From JBAZTO01 sp041661865 (lineage in GTDB: Bacteria; Planctomycetota; Phycisphaerae; SM23-33), in assembly GCA_041661865.1 (NCBI GenBank), contig JBAZTO010000014.1:4960-68959 (forward strand): 64,000 nt of DNA. The letters are read 5' to 3'. Positions 22,831-31,412 of the stretch are shown piece by piece. A model generated the notes under the pieces. It did not search any database. It worked only from the letters and a program-made list of their open reading frames with translations, and was not told the origin of the DNA. Positions within the stretch are counted from its first letter, which is position 1; each line of letters starts with the position of its first letter. The translations under genes were made by a program, and so were the position numbers.

Positions 22831-24318
22831 TTATTCGTCGGAGGACTTTTCCTCTGCGCTCTTCTTCTTGGCCTTCTTGGCGGACTTGGGGGCCTTGGCC
22901 GACTTCTTTTCCTTGGCCGGAGCCTTCTCCTCGCCCGCCGGCGCTTCAGTCGCCTCGGTCACCTCGGCCTTGGCCAGCAGGTTGTCCAGCACCCTGGCCT
23001 CGCGAAGGGAATCGGCCAGGGCTTCCAGCGAGCCGTCCTGTCCCAGTTCCTGGCGCAGACGCTCGGGACGGCGCCCCTGCTCGGCGGCCATCTGGGCGAT
23101 GCGAGCGTTGACTTCGCCCTCGTGGACCTCGACCTTCTGGTCGTCGGCGATCTTCTTGAGGATGAAGGAAAGCTTCATCTCGGTCTTGGCCTGCTCGGTA
23201 GCGGCGGCCTGCAACTCCGTCAGCCGCTCGTTGATCTGCTCCTGCGGCACGCCGCGGTACATCAGTTCGACGTAGCGGCGCTGGAGCACGCGGGCGGCAT
23301 AACGGGCGGCGGCCCCTTCGGGCAGCTCGAACTTCGCGCTGTCCAGCAGGTACTTGCACACCTGGTCGCGCAGCGACTGCTGGGTCTCGGTCTCGATCCG
23401 CTGCTTCATGCGGACGTTGATGTAGTCCCGCACCTCGGACAGCGACTCAAAGCCCAGGCTCTTGGCGAACTCTTCGTTCACTTCCGGCAGGACGCGCCGG
23501 CGGATGTCGGACAGTTCGATCTCGACGGTCAGTTCCTTCTCGCGCCATTCCTCGTTGGGATGGGCCGCGGGCGCCTTGACCTTCAGCGTGGCCTTCTGGC
23601 CGGCCTTCTTGCCCGCCAGCGCCGTGCCCAGGTCCACCAGCGGCAGGCCTTCGACCTGGCCCGGCGCGACGCGGAGGTTCAGGCCCGGACGCTCGACGGT
23701 GGCGATGCCTTCGCCGCTGATCTTCGCGCCGGCCAGCACCGTGTCGCCTTCAGCGGCCGGCGAATCGGTGGGCTCGAACCTGGCGCGGCTGACGCGAAGC
23801 TGTTCGAGGTACTCGTCGACGCGGGCGTCGGTCATCTCCAGCTTCTGGCGCGTGACCTTGATGCCCTCCAGCGCGGGCAGCTCGAACTCGGGCATCACCT
23901 CAATCTCGAAGCTGAACGTCATGTCACCGCTGTCGGGCAACTGGATCTTGTCCAGGTCGATCTGCGGCTCGCCCAGCATCTTCAATTCGCTCTTCTCCAG
24001 CGCCGGCGCAATGGCCTCGGAGATCATCGCGTTGCGGACATCCTCGCCGATCTCCTTGCCGAACCGCTTCTCGATGAGCCGCCGCGGGGCATGGCCGACG
24101 CGGAAACCCGGGATCTGGGCCGAGTGACTCAGCTCGCCGAACATCTCGGCGAACTTGGCGTCGATCCGGGCCCGGGGGACCGTGATGGATATCTTCTTCT
24201 TGAGCGTCCCGGCGTCCTGAACGTCCACGATGTTCTCGGGCAACGCGGGCTTGGTTTCCTGCTCGCTCTGGCTGGTCTCGTTGGCGGCTGATTGCTGAGG
24301 GTTCTTCTCGTCGGGCAT
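22831..24318 (-). CDS. tig: trigger factor
   Basis: 495 residues from ATG 24318, behind GGGAG; 24336 is a possible alternative. Ribosome-associated chaperone and prolyl isomerase. The ribosome-binding loop is visible as IPGFRVGHAPRRLIEKRFG near residue 70-90. The central FKBP-like domain (about 160-255) is poorly conserved, and the helical C-terminal arms span about 265-455. The C-terminus adds about 45 residues rich in Lys, Ala and Glu (KEKKSAKAPKSAKKAKKKSA). The order tig-clpP-clpP fits the common tig-clpP operon. A promoter is predicted at 24444-24472. Confidence 0.95.
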   Translation of the reverse strand: MPDEKNPQQSAANETSQSEQETKPALPENIVDVQDAGTLKKKISITVPRARIDAKFAEMFGELSHSAQIPGFRVGHAPRRLIEKRFGKEIGEDVRNAMISEAIAPALEKSELKMLGEPQIDLDKIQLPDSGDMTFSFEIEVMPEFELPALEGIKVTRQKLEMTDARVDEYLEQLRVSRARFEPTDSPAAEGDTVLAGAKISGEGIATVERPGLNLRVAPGQVEGLPLVDLGTALAGKKAGQKATLKVKAPAAHPNEEWREKELTVEIELSDIRRRVLPEVNEEFAKSLGFESLSEVRDYINVRMKQRIETETQQSLRDQVCKYLLDSAKFELPEGAAARYAARVLQRRYVELMYRGVPQEQINERLTELQAAATEQAKTEMKLSFILKKIADDQKVEVHEGEVNARIAQMAAEQGRRPERLRQELGQDGSLEALADSLREARVLDNLLAKAEVTEATEAPAGEEKAPAKEKKSAKAPKSAKKAKKKSAEEKSSDE

Positions 24319-24443
24319 GGCTGCACTAGCTCCCATTCGGGTTCACCGCGACCAGGCGCGCCAACGTGACGCGCCCCCGGCGGCTTTTATTTTGCCCCCC
24401 CCGCTCCGGCGACTCTATCGGTCGCGGGAGTTCAGGACTGCAA

Positions 24444-24472
24444 ACTCTATGCAATCGCGTCCCGCCAGTCAA
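24444..24472 (-). promoter_or_regulatory. predicted sigma-70 promoter of tig-clpP operon
   Basis: TTGACT (24472-24467), 17 bases, TAGAGT (24449-24444). The start would be near 24437, giving a leader of about 118 bases. Confidence 0.55.
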
Positions 24473-25244
24473 CATGCAAGCGTCGTATTCTCAGAGCAAA
24501 CGCCTCCCAAAAGAGCTTAGCCGCGAATTACAATTACGCAGATTACGCGAATTCAAAGAGGTAAAGAACTGGCAGTAAGGCTGGAAAAATTGGTAGGGCG
24601 TGCAACTTATTGCACGCGGAATGAAGCTTATGAGTTTTTCGCGGCTGTCTTCGCGGAATTCGCGGCTGATTTCTTGTTACCACCCTACTTCACTTTCAGG
24701 TGCGATGGCCCTGGGCGTAATCTTGTAGCGTCTCGCGCCGCTGGCCGGGAACGTCGCGCGGCAAGGACAAGCCTCGACCACAAGAGCCTCTCGCGATGTC
24801 GCGCTGCGCGCGGCGAGCGACGAGAAAATTTCGCGACACGATGCGCGGCGCGCCGCATCGCGCGATCGTCACCTCGACGGATGCGCCGCGCGAAGATTGT
24901 CGCGTCGCGCGAGCGTTAAAGTTTTTTCGCGTCGACCTCGACCGTTCACTCTCGCGATAACGGCCCGCCGCAAGGCAACGAGCGGCGATTCTAACCCTAT
25001 AAAACAAGGCTCAAACAAACATGTATTTGCGAAGATGTGATTCGGGCCGGGCCTCTCGTGATCCTCTCGCGTCGTCGCAACTTCCGCGACGCTCGCAAGA
25101 AAGACTCAACCCGCGCGGATAAATTTGTCGAGAAAATGTGTATCAGCGCTTGCATGAGGCGCTGGCATACGAGTAAAAAAAACGTATGGACGTGCTTTAC
25201 AAGACATGGGCTGAAGAGAAACCGACCGAAAGGAGGTGAATCGA
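24473..25244. other. non-coding stretch, CGCG-dense, upstream of H1-like gene
   Basis: No gene is supported over about 770 bases. 24523-24560 has GCGAATTAC/ACGCGAATT repeats. 24598-24617 is a perfect hairpin (GCGTGCAA-CTTA-TTGCACGC). From about 24725 to 25090 the pentamer TCGCG or its CGCG core recurs about a dozen times (TCTCGCGATGTCGCGC, CGTCGCGCGAGCG, CTCTCGCGTCGTCGC). The last 150 bases form the leader of the gene at 25245. Confidence 0.5.
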
Positions 25245-25331
25245 ATGGCCAAGAAAGCTAAGAAAGCAGCGAAGAAGGCAAAGAAAGCAGTGAAGAAGAC
25301 CGGGAAGAAAGCCAAGAAATCCAAGAAGTAA
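25245..25331 (+). CDS. 28-residue histone-H1-like basic peptide
   Basis: ATG at 25245 follows AAGGAGGTGA, a full anti-Shine-Dalgarno match, five bases away. The product is MAKKAKKAAKKAKKAVKKT plus a similar tail ending in KSKK: 17 Lys, mostly Ala otherwise, no acidic residues. This is the AKK-repeat composition of bacterial H1/Hc1-like DNA-condensing tails, but here as a free peptide. Two hairpin terminators follow at once, so it is a monocistronic gene. Its strong ribosome site argues for real, high translation. It lies just upstream of parA. DNA or RNA binding is inference from composition. Confidence 0.75.
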   Translation: MAKKAKKAAKKAKKAVKKTGKKAKKSKK

Positions 25332-25358
25332 CCGCCGATGGACTTCGACGGTTCTTTT
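25331..25358 (+). terminator. terminator 1 after the H1-like gene
   Basis: ACCGCCGA and TCGACGGT pair with one mismatch around TGGACT, followed by TCTTTT. Confidence 0.55.
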
Positions 25359-25386
25359 CGCCGGGAACGGCGGAGAGAAAAAATTG

Positions 25387-25427
25387 CAGCAGGCGCCCCT
25401 AGCCACGGCGGCGCCTGCTGTGTTTTT
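25387..25427 (+). terminator. terminator 2 after the H1-like gene
   Basis: CAGCAGGCGCC and GGCGCCTGCTG form a perfect 11-bp stem with a 12-base loop, followed by TGTTTTT. A strong intrinsic terminator that insulates parA. Confidence 0.85.
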
Positions 25428-25433
25428 AGGCGC

Positions 25434-25461
25434 TTGTCATCTCCCCGCGCACCTTTATAAT
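25434..25461 (+). promoter_or_regulatory. sigma-70 promoter of parA, predicts leaderless mRNA
   Basis: TTGTCA (25434-25439), 16 bases, TATAAT (25456-25461), nearly consensus. The expected start is 25468-25469, which is the first base of the GTG start codon. The ATG at 25460 overlaps the -10 box and cannot be in the transcript. Confidence 0.7.
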
Positions 25462-25468
25462 GCCCCCC

Positions 25469-26446
25469 GTGCGCACCATCGCAGTCATCAATCAGAAGGG
25501 CGGGGTGGGAAAGACCACCACCGTGGTCAATCTCGGGGCGGCCCTGGCCGAGGCGGGTCGGCGCGTCTGCCTGCTGGACATGGACCCCCAGTCCCACCTG
25601 ACGCTGCACCTGGGGATCGAGCCGGGCAACGGCCAGCGGAGCATGTACGACCTGCTGACCGATGAAGTAGCCGTCCCGGATGCCGCCGTTATGGTGGCTG
25701 AGCGACTCCACCTGGTGCCGGCCGACATCGACCTGGCCGCCGCCGAAGTCGAACTGGTCGGCACGGTCGGGCGCGAGCAGATCCTTCGCGACCGCCTCGC
25801 AACGGCCGACCTGCCCTACGACCTGGTCATGATCGACTGCCCGCCGAGCCTGGGACTGCTGACCCTCAACGCTCTGGCCGCCGCCGACGACGTGCTCATC
25901 CCGCTCCAGCCGCACTTCCTGGCCCTCCAGGGATTGGGCAAACTGCTGGAGACCGTCGCCCTGGTGCAAAAGCGGATCAACCCGCGGTTGAAGGTTCTGG
26001 GCGTGGTCCTGTGCATGTACGAAAGCACCGCCCGCCTGACGGGCGAAGTGGTGGCCGACCTGCGAGGATTCCTCGACGCCTCCCGCTCCGGCGAAAGTCC
26101 CTGGTCGCAGGCGCGCATCTTCGAGTCGGTCATTCGCCGCAACGTCAAGCTGGCGGAGTGCCCCTCCTACGGCAAGACGATCTTCAAGTACGAGCCCAGC
26201 TCCAACGGCGCCGCCGATTACGCCCGGCTGGCGACGGAGTTCCTCTCCCAGTTGAATGGCGCAGCCCCGGTTGAAGGACCGGCGAACCCGGCCGAGGCGA
26301 CAGCGCCGCGGGAAACTCCGGCTGCGGAAGAATTGCCCACGCACAGCGAGTCCGCCGAGCCCGCAAACGCGACGCACTCAATCGCGCCGCCATCAAGCCA
26401 TTCGGCCGACGCCAGCCCTCCGCACAGCGACCCTGATCCATCATGA
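25469..26446 (+). CDS. parA: ParA/Soj-type partitioning ATPase
   Basis: 325 residues from GTG 25469; the reading from ATG 25460 would overlap the promoter -10 box. The deviant Walker A KGGVGKTT is at 10-17. Also present are DMDPQSHLT (Walker A'), VMIDCPPSLGLLT (Walker B) and the usual LKVLGVVLCMY segment. The ParA core ends near residue 260; the last 60 residues are low-complexity (Ala, Pro, Glu, Ser) and unusual. Chromosomal ParA works with ParB on parS; no parB is adjacent, but a perfect parS lies at 28156. The predicted leaderless start is notable. The next gene overlaps by four bases. Confidence 0.9.
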   Translation: MRTIAVINQKGGVGKTTTVVNLGAALAEAGRRVCLLDMDPQSHLTLHLGIEPGNGQRSMYDLLTDEVAVPDAAVMVAERLHLVPADIDLAAAEVELVGTVGREQILRDRLATADLPYDLVMIDCPPSLGLLTLNALAAADDVLIPLQPHFLALQGLGKLLETVALVQKRINPRLKVLGVVLCMYESTARLTGEVVADLRGFLDASRSGESPWSQARIFESVIRRNVKLAECPSYGKTIFKYEPSSNGAADYARLATEFLSQLNGAAPVEGPANPAEATAPRETPAAEELPTHSESAEPANATHSIAPPSSHSADASPPHSDPDPS

Positions 26447-26883
26447 CGACGCGCTCTTCATTCCTTCGCCGACACAAGAAGGCCGTCCTGGGCGCCCTCG
26501 TCATCGCCTGGATATTGGCCCTGCTGGCCACGCACCTGCCGGGGCGCGACCTGCCACCAGGCCTGCTGAACCTGGGCGACACCGTGCTGCACTCGGTTGG
26601 TTTTTTCTGCCTGGCGAGCCTGTTCTGGCTGACCCTGGCCGCCTACAACGTCCGCCTGGCCCATCGCGTCACAACGGTCCTGTGCGCAATGATGATCTAT
26701 GCGGCGGTTGACGAAACCACGCAGGCCTGGGTCAACCGATCCCCCGAAGTGGCCGACTGGCTGGCCGATGTGACCGGCGTGCTGCTGGCGGTGACGATCC
26801 TGGAAGTCGGCCGCCGCCTCGTCTTCGGGCCCCAGCATCGTGTCCAAGCCCCGCCCAATCCCTACCAGCAGCATCCGTTCTAA
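26443..26883 (+). CDS. VanZ-like membrane protein
   Basis: 146 residues; ATG overlaps the parA stop (ATGA), so coupled. Four hydrophobic segments. DTVLHSVGFFCLASLFW and DETTQAWVNRSPEVADWLAD match the VanZ pattern (DK.LH....F, then DE..Q......R..D...D..G). VanZ-family proteins are small membrane proteins, one of which gives low teicoplanin resistance; the general role is unknown. Coupling with parA may only reflect shared transcription. Confidence 0.75.
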   Translation: MTTRSSFLRRHKKAVLGALVIAWILALLATHLPGRDLPPGLLNLGDTVLHSVGFFCLASLFWLTLAAYNVRLAHRVTTVLCAMMIYAAVDETTQAWVNRSPEVADWLADVTGVLLAVTILEVGRRLVFGPQHRVQAPPNPYQQHPF

Positions 26884-26971
26884 CGTGTCGGCGCGTCGGC
26901 GCGACTTGACATTTCGGCGGCAAGAAGCTACTGTCGCTCGCACTCTGGAAGCAAGTGAGCAAGGGATGGCT

Positions 26972-28075
26972 ATGTCCAAGGCTGGGCCTCTGAGCGTGGC
27001 GGTGATCGGCGTGGGCGGGTTCGGCGGCTTTACGCTGCAAGGCCTGCTCGCCAGCGATCGCGTCAAGGTCGTGGGGGTGGCCGACAAGAACGCCTCTGCC
27101 GCCGAAAAGGCCGGCCGCGCCGCCGGCGTGCCCAGCTACAGCGACAATCGCTCCCTCCTGGCCGAGACCAAACCACAGGCGGTCTACCTGGCCGTTCCGC
27201 CGCCGGCGTGCGCCGAACTCATCGCCGCCTGCGCCGAACGCGGCATCCACGTCTGGAAGGAACCCCCCCTGGCCCGCGACCTCGACGAAGGCCTGGCCAT
27301 CGTGCAGCAGATGGAAAAGGCTGGGCTCAAGCTGGCCGTCGGAACCCAGCGGCGTTTCGCGCCGGGCTATCGCAAGGCCTGGGACCTTCGCGGCGAACTG
27401 GGGCGCGTGTTCCTGGCCCGCAGCCATTACTTGTTCAATTGGGGGCCGGAACTTCGCTGGCGAGGCGACAAGGCCACCGCCGGCGGAGGCGCCCTGCTGG
27501 AATTGGGCTACCATCCCATCGACCTGATGGTCTGGCTGCTGGGACTGCCCGACGAGGTGTACGGCTCGACCGCGCGCAGCAACATGGGCGGGGGCGGCCA
27601 GTCGGTCGACCGCCAACTGGCCGTCTACGACACCGAGGACACCGCCGCGGCCATCCTGCGCTACAGTGTCGGCTCGATGGCCACCGTCGTGACCACGCGA
27701 TCCTCCGGCCCGGTCAGCGAGGAACTCAGCCTCCACGGGCGATCCGGCTCGATCACGGCCAACAGCGAGTGGTGCATGCTGCGCGACCCGGACGGCAAGG
27801 TTCTCGACAGCGTCAAGAGCGACATCGGCCCCGCCGACCTGTTCCGCCTCCAGGCCGAGGCGTTCGCCCAGGCCATCGCCGACGGCGGCAGCTACGAATG
27901 CTCGGGCAGGGAAAACCTCCTGAACCTGGCGGTGATCGAGGGGATCTATCTTTCCGACCGCACCTGCCAGCCCGAAAACCCTCTGCGACTGCTGACCTCC
28001 CGCGGCCTGAGCCTGGAAGAATGCCTCCAGCATCGGCCCATCGACACATCCCTCCCGCCCACGACGATCGAGTAG
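26972..28075 (+). CDS. Gfo/Idh/MocA-family oxidoreductase
   Basis: About 367 residues; ATG 26972 has AAGGG six bases upstream (26966 is an alternative). N-terminal Rossmann fold AVIGVGGFGGFTLQGLL, then AVYLAVPPPACAELI and the family lysine motif WKEPPLA (EKP in most members). The C-terminal domain has GGGALLELGYHPIDLMVWLLG, where the His-x-x-Asp pair is typical of the catalytic site. Family members oxidise or reduce sugars and cyclitols with NAD(P). The substrate cannot be read from sequence. A 10-bp inverted repeat follows the stop. Confidence 0.9.
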   Translation: MSKAGPLSVAVIGVGGFGGFTLQGLLASDRVKVVGVADKNASAAEKAGRAAGVPSYSDNRSLLAETKPQAVYLAVPPPACAELIAACAERGIHVWKEPPLARDLDEGLAIVQQMEKAGLKLAVGTQRRFAPGYRKAWDLRGELGRVFLARSHYLFNWGPELRWRGDKATAGGGALLELGYHPIDLMVWLLGLPDEVYGSTARSNMGGGGQSVDRQLAVYDTEDTAAAILRYSVGSMATVVTTRSSGPVSEELSLHGRSGSITANSEWCMLRDPDGKVLDSVKSDIGPADLFRLQAEAFAQAIADGGSYECSGRENLLNLAVIEGIYLSDRTCQPENPLRLLTSRGLSLEECLQHRPIDTSLPPTTIE

Positions 28076-28123
28076 CGGGTTCCGCCCCATGCGTTCCTCG
28101 GGGCAGCAAGCGCGCGGAACCCG
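28076..28123 (+). terminator. 10-bp inverted repeat after the oxidoreductase
   Basis: CGGGTTCCGC (28076-28085) pairs perfectly with GCGGAACCCG (28114-28123). The loop is long and there is no T run, so termination is only possible. Confidence 0.4.
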
Positions 28124-28471
28124 GCCGATGCCGCTGCCAGGAACCATTCCCAAAATGTTCCACGTGGAACAATCAACATTTGTGCGCGCAAATGGCTGAT
28201 CCTGGCAGGATGGTAAATCGCGAATTATCCCGCGTTTTCACTGCGTGCGGAGGCAAGTGATCGTCTATCGCGCGCATACCACGGCGCGCGATCCCCCGCT
28301 GCCCGCGCCGCGATTGTTGCGCAGGCGCGCTGTTCGCCAGACCTGACACGCCGCGACCAAGCCACCCGCCACAGGAATTGACGCCGACCCCAAAACGGAG
28401 TAACCTTCCCTCATGCCCGGAATACAGAAGAATGTCGCCGCGCCGCACGGCGCACGATTTGGGGGCCGACC
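28124..28471. other. intergenic region with parS, otherwise no gene
   Basis: About 350 bases before the restriction enzyme gene. It contains the parS site at 28156-28171. The remainder is GC-rich with no supported frame. Confidence 0.5.
28156..28171. other. parS: parS centromere site
   Basis: TGTTCCACGTGGAACA is a perfect 16-bp palindrome and fits the conserved chromosomal parS consensus (TGTTNCACGTGNAACA), the site loaded by ParB. It is intergenic, 1.7 kb after parA. Such sites usually cluster near the replication origin. Confidence 0.88.
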
Positions 28472-31378
28472 ATGAGCAAGACCTTTGAGCAGGGCCAGGC
28501 CGAAGTCGCCGCCTTGTGCAAATACTTCGCGAAGAATCAAGCCGCTTTCGGCGCGCCGGGCAGAAAAGAAGCCCATGTCCGCCAAGACCTGATCGACCCG
28601 TTCTTTCGCGCGCTGGGATGGGATGTCGGCAACGCCGCCCGCGTCGCCCCGCAATATTGCGAGGTCATCGTCGAGGACAGCCTGGACATCGAAGGCCAGC
28701 AGAAGGCCCCCGATTACACCTTCCGCGTCGGCACCTTGCCGAAGTTTTACACCGAAGCCAAGAAGTGCGGCGTCAACATCTTCGCCGATCCCGCCCCGGC
28801 CTACCAGTTACGGCGGTACGGATGGAGCGCCAAGGTGGCCGTTTCCATCCTGACCGATTTCGAGGAACTGGGCGTTTACGACTGCACCCTGCGCCCGCGA
28901 CCCGGCGACAAGGCCAGCCACGCTCGCATACTCTACTTCCGATTCGACGAATACCCCGACCGCTGGCGCGAACTGTGGGATATCTTCTCGCATGAGGCCG
29001 TCTGGTCCGGGGGCTTCGATCAATACGCCGCCTCCAAACGCAAGAGAGGCACGTCCGAAGTGGACGTGGAATTCCTGAAGGAAATCGAGGGCTGGCGGGA
29101 TGCGCTCGCCCGCAATCTGGCCCTGCGCAACGCGAAACTCTCCAGCGACGAACTGAACCGGGCCGTGCAACTCACCATCGACCGTATCGTATTCCTTCGC
29201 ATGGCCGAAGATCGCGGCCTTGAACCCTGCGAACAGCTTTTGTCCCTGTGCGGGCAGGCCGATATCTACGCCGGTTACATGAAGCTCTGCCGCAAGGCCG
29301 ACGACAAGTACAACTCCGGCCTGTTCCATTTCCAGAAGGAAGCCGACGTAACCGAAGCCCCCGACAACATCACGCCTCGCCTGGCCGTCGATGACAAGGT
29401 TTTCAAGCCGATCCTGCAAAGCCTCTACTTCACCCACGGCAGCCCCTACGAATTCAAGGTCCTGCCCGTCGAAATCCTGGGCACGGTCTACGAGCGCTTC
29501 CTGGGCAAGGTCATCCGCCTGACGCCCGGCCACCAGGCCAAAATCGAGGAAAAGCCCGAAGTCCGCAAGGCCGGCGGCGTCTACTACACCCCGGCCTACA
29601 TCGTCGATTACATCGTCCGCCAGACCGTCGGCCGCCAGATCGAGGGCCAAAGCCCGGCCCAACTGGCCGGCAAGGGCAAGGGCTCCGGGCAAAAGACCTT
29701 CCGCGTCCTGGACATGGCTTGCGGGAGCGGGTCTTTCCTGCTGGGGGCCTACCAGTGCCTTCTGGACCATTGCCTGAAATGGTACATCGACAACGGGCCG
29801 GAAGGCTTCCCCAAGGCCGTGTGTGCCGCCCGCGCGGGCGACTGGCGGCTGACCATCGCCGAGAAAAAGCGGATTCTGCTGGCCCACATCTTCGGCGTCG
29901 ATATCGACCCCCAGGCCGTGGAAGTGTCCAAACTGTCGCTGTTGCTGAAAGTGCTGGAAGGCGAGTCGGCCGAAACCATCGGCAACACCATGCGGCTTTT
30001 CCATGAGCGAGCGTTGCCGAATCTTTCGGACAATATCAAGTGCGGCAATTCCCTCATCGGCCCGGACTACTTTACCGGCCGGCTGATACCCGACGCCGAA
30101 GAATTCGCCCGCGTCAATGCCTTTGACTGGAAGCAAGCCTTCCCCGCCGCCATGAAGGCCGGGGGATTCGATTGCGTCATCGGAAATCCGCCGTATGGTT
30201 ATGGGTTCAAAGAGAACGACCGAGAATATCTAACGCAGCTTTACAAGACATTTGTTTGGCGCGGCGAAAGTTACATGATCTTCATTGAGCGTGCGCACAC
30301 GCTTCTCTGTGAAGGTGGAACGTTTGGTTACATCATACCCGATACCTACCTGAATCTTGGTTTCACCAACGCCCTGCGAGAATTCCTGCTGAAATCTGTC
30401 GAGACGAGTAGAGTTGTTGTCCTGCCGACTGACGTATTCGCCGACGCGGTTGTAGATACGACGCTGCTTTTTTCGCGAAGAAATGTCCCCGCCGCGGCGC
30501 ACGAAGTGGAAGTAGTCATTTACCCCCGCAAGGTCTGTGCCGATGGCCTTGGGGCGCCAACCCGGCAATTCACCGCCCGCGCTGCCGATTGGGTTTCAGC
30601 CGGTGCATTCCTGGTACATGCCGGACCAAAAGACGTTTCAATCCTCAAGAAAATGGAATCGAAGCGAAAGAGGATTGGCGACATAGGCAAGATTTCCTAC
30701 GGAATCAAGGTCTATCAGGTTGGGAAGGGAAATCCGCCGCAGAGTAGCGACGTTCGCGACGAAAAGCCTTTTACTGCCGCAAGTCACCGTAACCGGCAAT
30801 TCCTACCATTTTATGACGGCAAGCATATTGCCCGCTATCAACTGGTATGGAGAGAAGACAACTGGCTGAAATACGGTCCCTGGGTAGCCGAGCCACGATC
30901 CCCAGAACAATTTGAGGGCGAGAAGATACTTATTCGCAAGATCGTCGGCAAGACCCTAATTGCCACATACACGCCTGATACGTCATACTGTAATACATTG
31001 CTTTATGTGCTTAAGCGACGCGCTGGGGAAGATTGGAACTACCGCTACGTCCTGGGCGTGTTGAACTCCAGGTTATTTGGCTGGTACATCCGCAGTAAGC
31101 TTCAAATAAGCGCCACTGACACATTCCCGCAAATTTTGATCCGTGACATTCTGTCACTGCCTATCGAGAAAGACAACAACGCGAGCGACAAGATAGCCGC
31201 GACTGTCGATTCGATGTTGTCGATGCACAAGCAGCTTGCGTCGGCCAAGGGTGAATCCCAGCGTGGCGCGATCCAGCGTCAGATTGAAGCGACCGACGCT
31301 GAAATCGACCGGCTGGTATATGACCTGTATGGCTTGACGAAAGAGGAAATCGCGATTGTGGAAGGGACCATCGCGTAG
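28472..31378 (+). CDS. type IIG restriction-modification enzyme (Eco57I/TaqI-like methylase)
   Basis: 968 residues in one chain. The N-terminal nuclease shows Asp81...Glu95-x-Lys97 in PDYTF...FYTEAKK, a PD-(D/E)xK site. The helical connector spans about 185-400. The methylase core has motif I VLDMACGSGSF (about 412) and motif IV NPPY (about 572), typical of N6-adenine gamma enzymes. A target-recognition domain follows (about 700-930; ILIRKIVGKTLIATYTPD, TFPQILIRDILSLPI). Such enzymes need no separate subunits. From about 30190 to the end the codon use is AT-richer than the first 1.7 kb, as if the specificity half came from another source. It stands alone, beside parS. Confidence 0.9.
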   Translation: MSKTFEQGQAEVAALCKYFAKNQAAFGAPGRKEAHVRQDLIDPFFRALGWDVGNAARVAPQYCEVIVEDSLDIEGQQKAPDYTFRVGTLPKFYTEAKKCGVNIFADPAPAYQLRRYGWSAKVAVSILTDFEELGVYDCTLRPRPGDKASHARILYFRFDEYPDRWRELWDIFSHEAVWSGGFDQYAASKRKRGTSEVDVEFLKEIEGWRDALARNLALRNAKLSSDELNRAVQLTIDRIVFLRMAEDRGLEPCEQLLSLCGQADIYAGYMKLCRKADDKYNSGLFHFQKEADVTEAPDNITPRLAVDDKVFKPILQSLYFTHGSPYEFKVLPVEILGTVYERFLGKVIRLTPGHQAKIEEKPEVRKAGGVYYTPAYIVDYIVRQTVGRQIEGQSPAQLAGKGKGSGQKTFRVLDMACGSGSFLLGAYQCLLDHCLKWYIDNGPEGFPKAVCAARAGDWRLTIAEKKRILLAHIFGVDIDPQAVEVSKLSLLLKVLEGESAETIGNTMRLFHERALPNLSDNIKCGNSLIGPDYFTGRLIPDAEEFARVNAFDWKQAFPAAMKAGGFDCVIGNPPYGYGFKENDREYLTQLYKTFVWRGESYMIFIERAHTLLCEGGTFGYIIPDTYLNLGFTNALREFLLKSVETSRVVVLPTDVFADAVVDTTLLFSRRNVPAAAHEVEVVIYPRKVCADGLGAPTRQFTARAADWVSAGAFLVHAGPKDVSILKKMESKRKRIGDIGKISYGIKVYQVGKGNPPQSSDVRDEKPFTAASHRNRQFLPFYDGKHIARYQLVWREDNWLKYGPWVAEPRSPEQFEGEKILIRKIVGKTLIATYTPDTSYCNTLLYVLKRRAGEDWNYRYVLGVLNSRLFGWYIRSKLQISATDTFPQILIRDILSLPIEKDNNASDKIAATVDSMLSMHKQLASAKGESQRGAIQRQIEATDAEIDRLVYDLYGLTKEEIAIVEGTIA

Positions 31379-31412
31379 GCCGGGTGGTCCGCAGGACCGC
31401 TGAGAACTTAGC

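Noticed and set aside
24473..25244. Replication origin next to parA
   Set aside because: No DnaA boxes of the TTATCCACA type were seen, and no dnaA or parB. The AT-rich unwinding element is also missing.
25106..26377. Minus-strand frame with a Phe-rich, membrane-like tail opposite the H1-like gene and parA
   Set aside because: The Phe-rich tail is just the complement of the Lys codons (AAG to CTT) of the H1-like gene.
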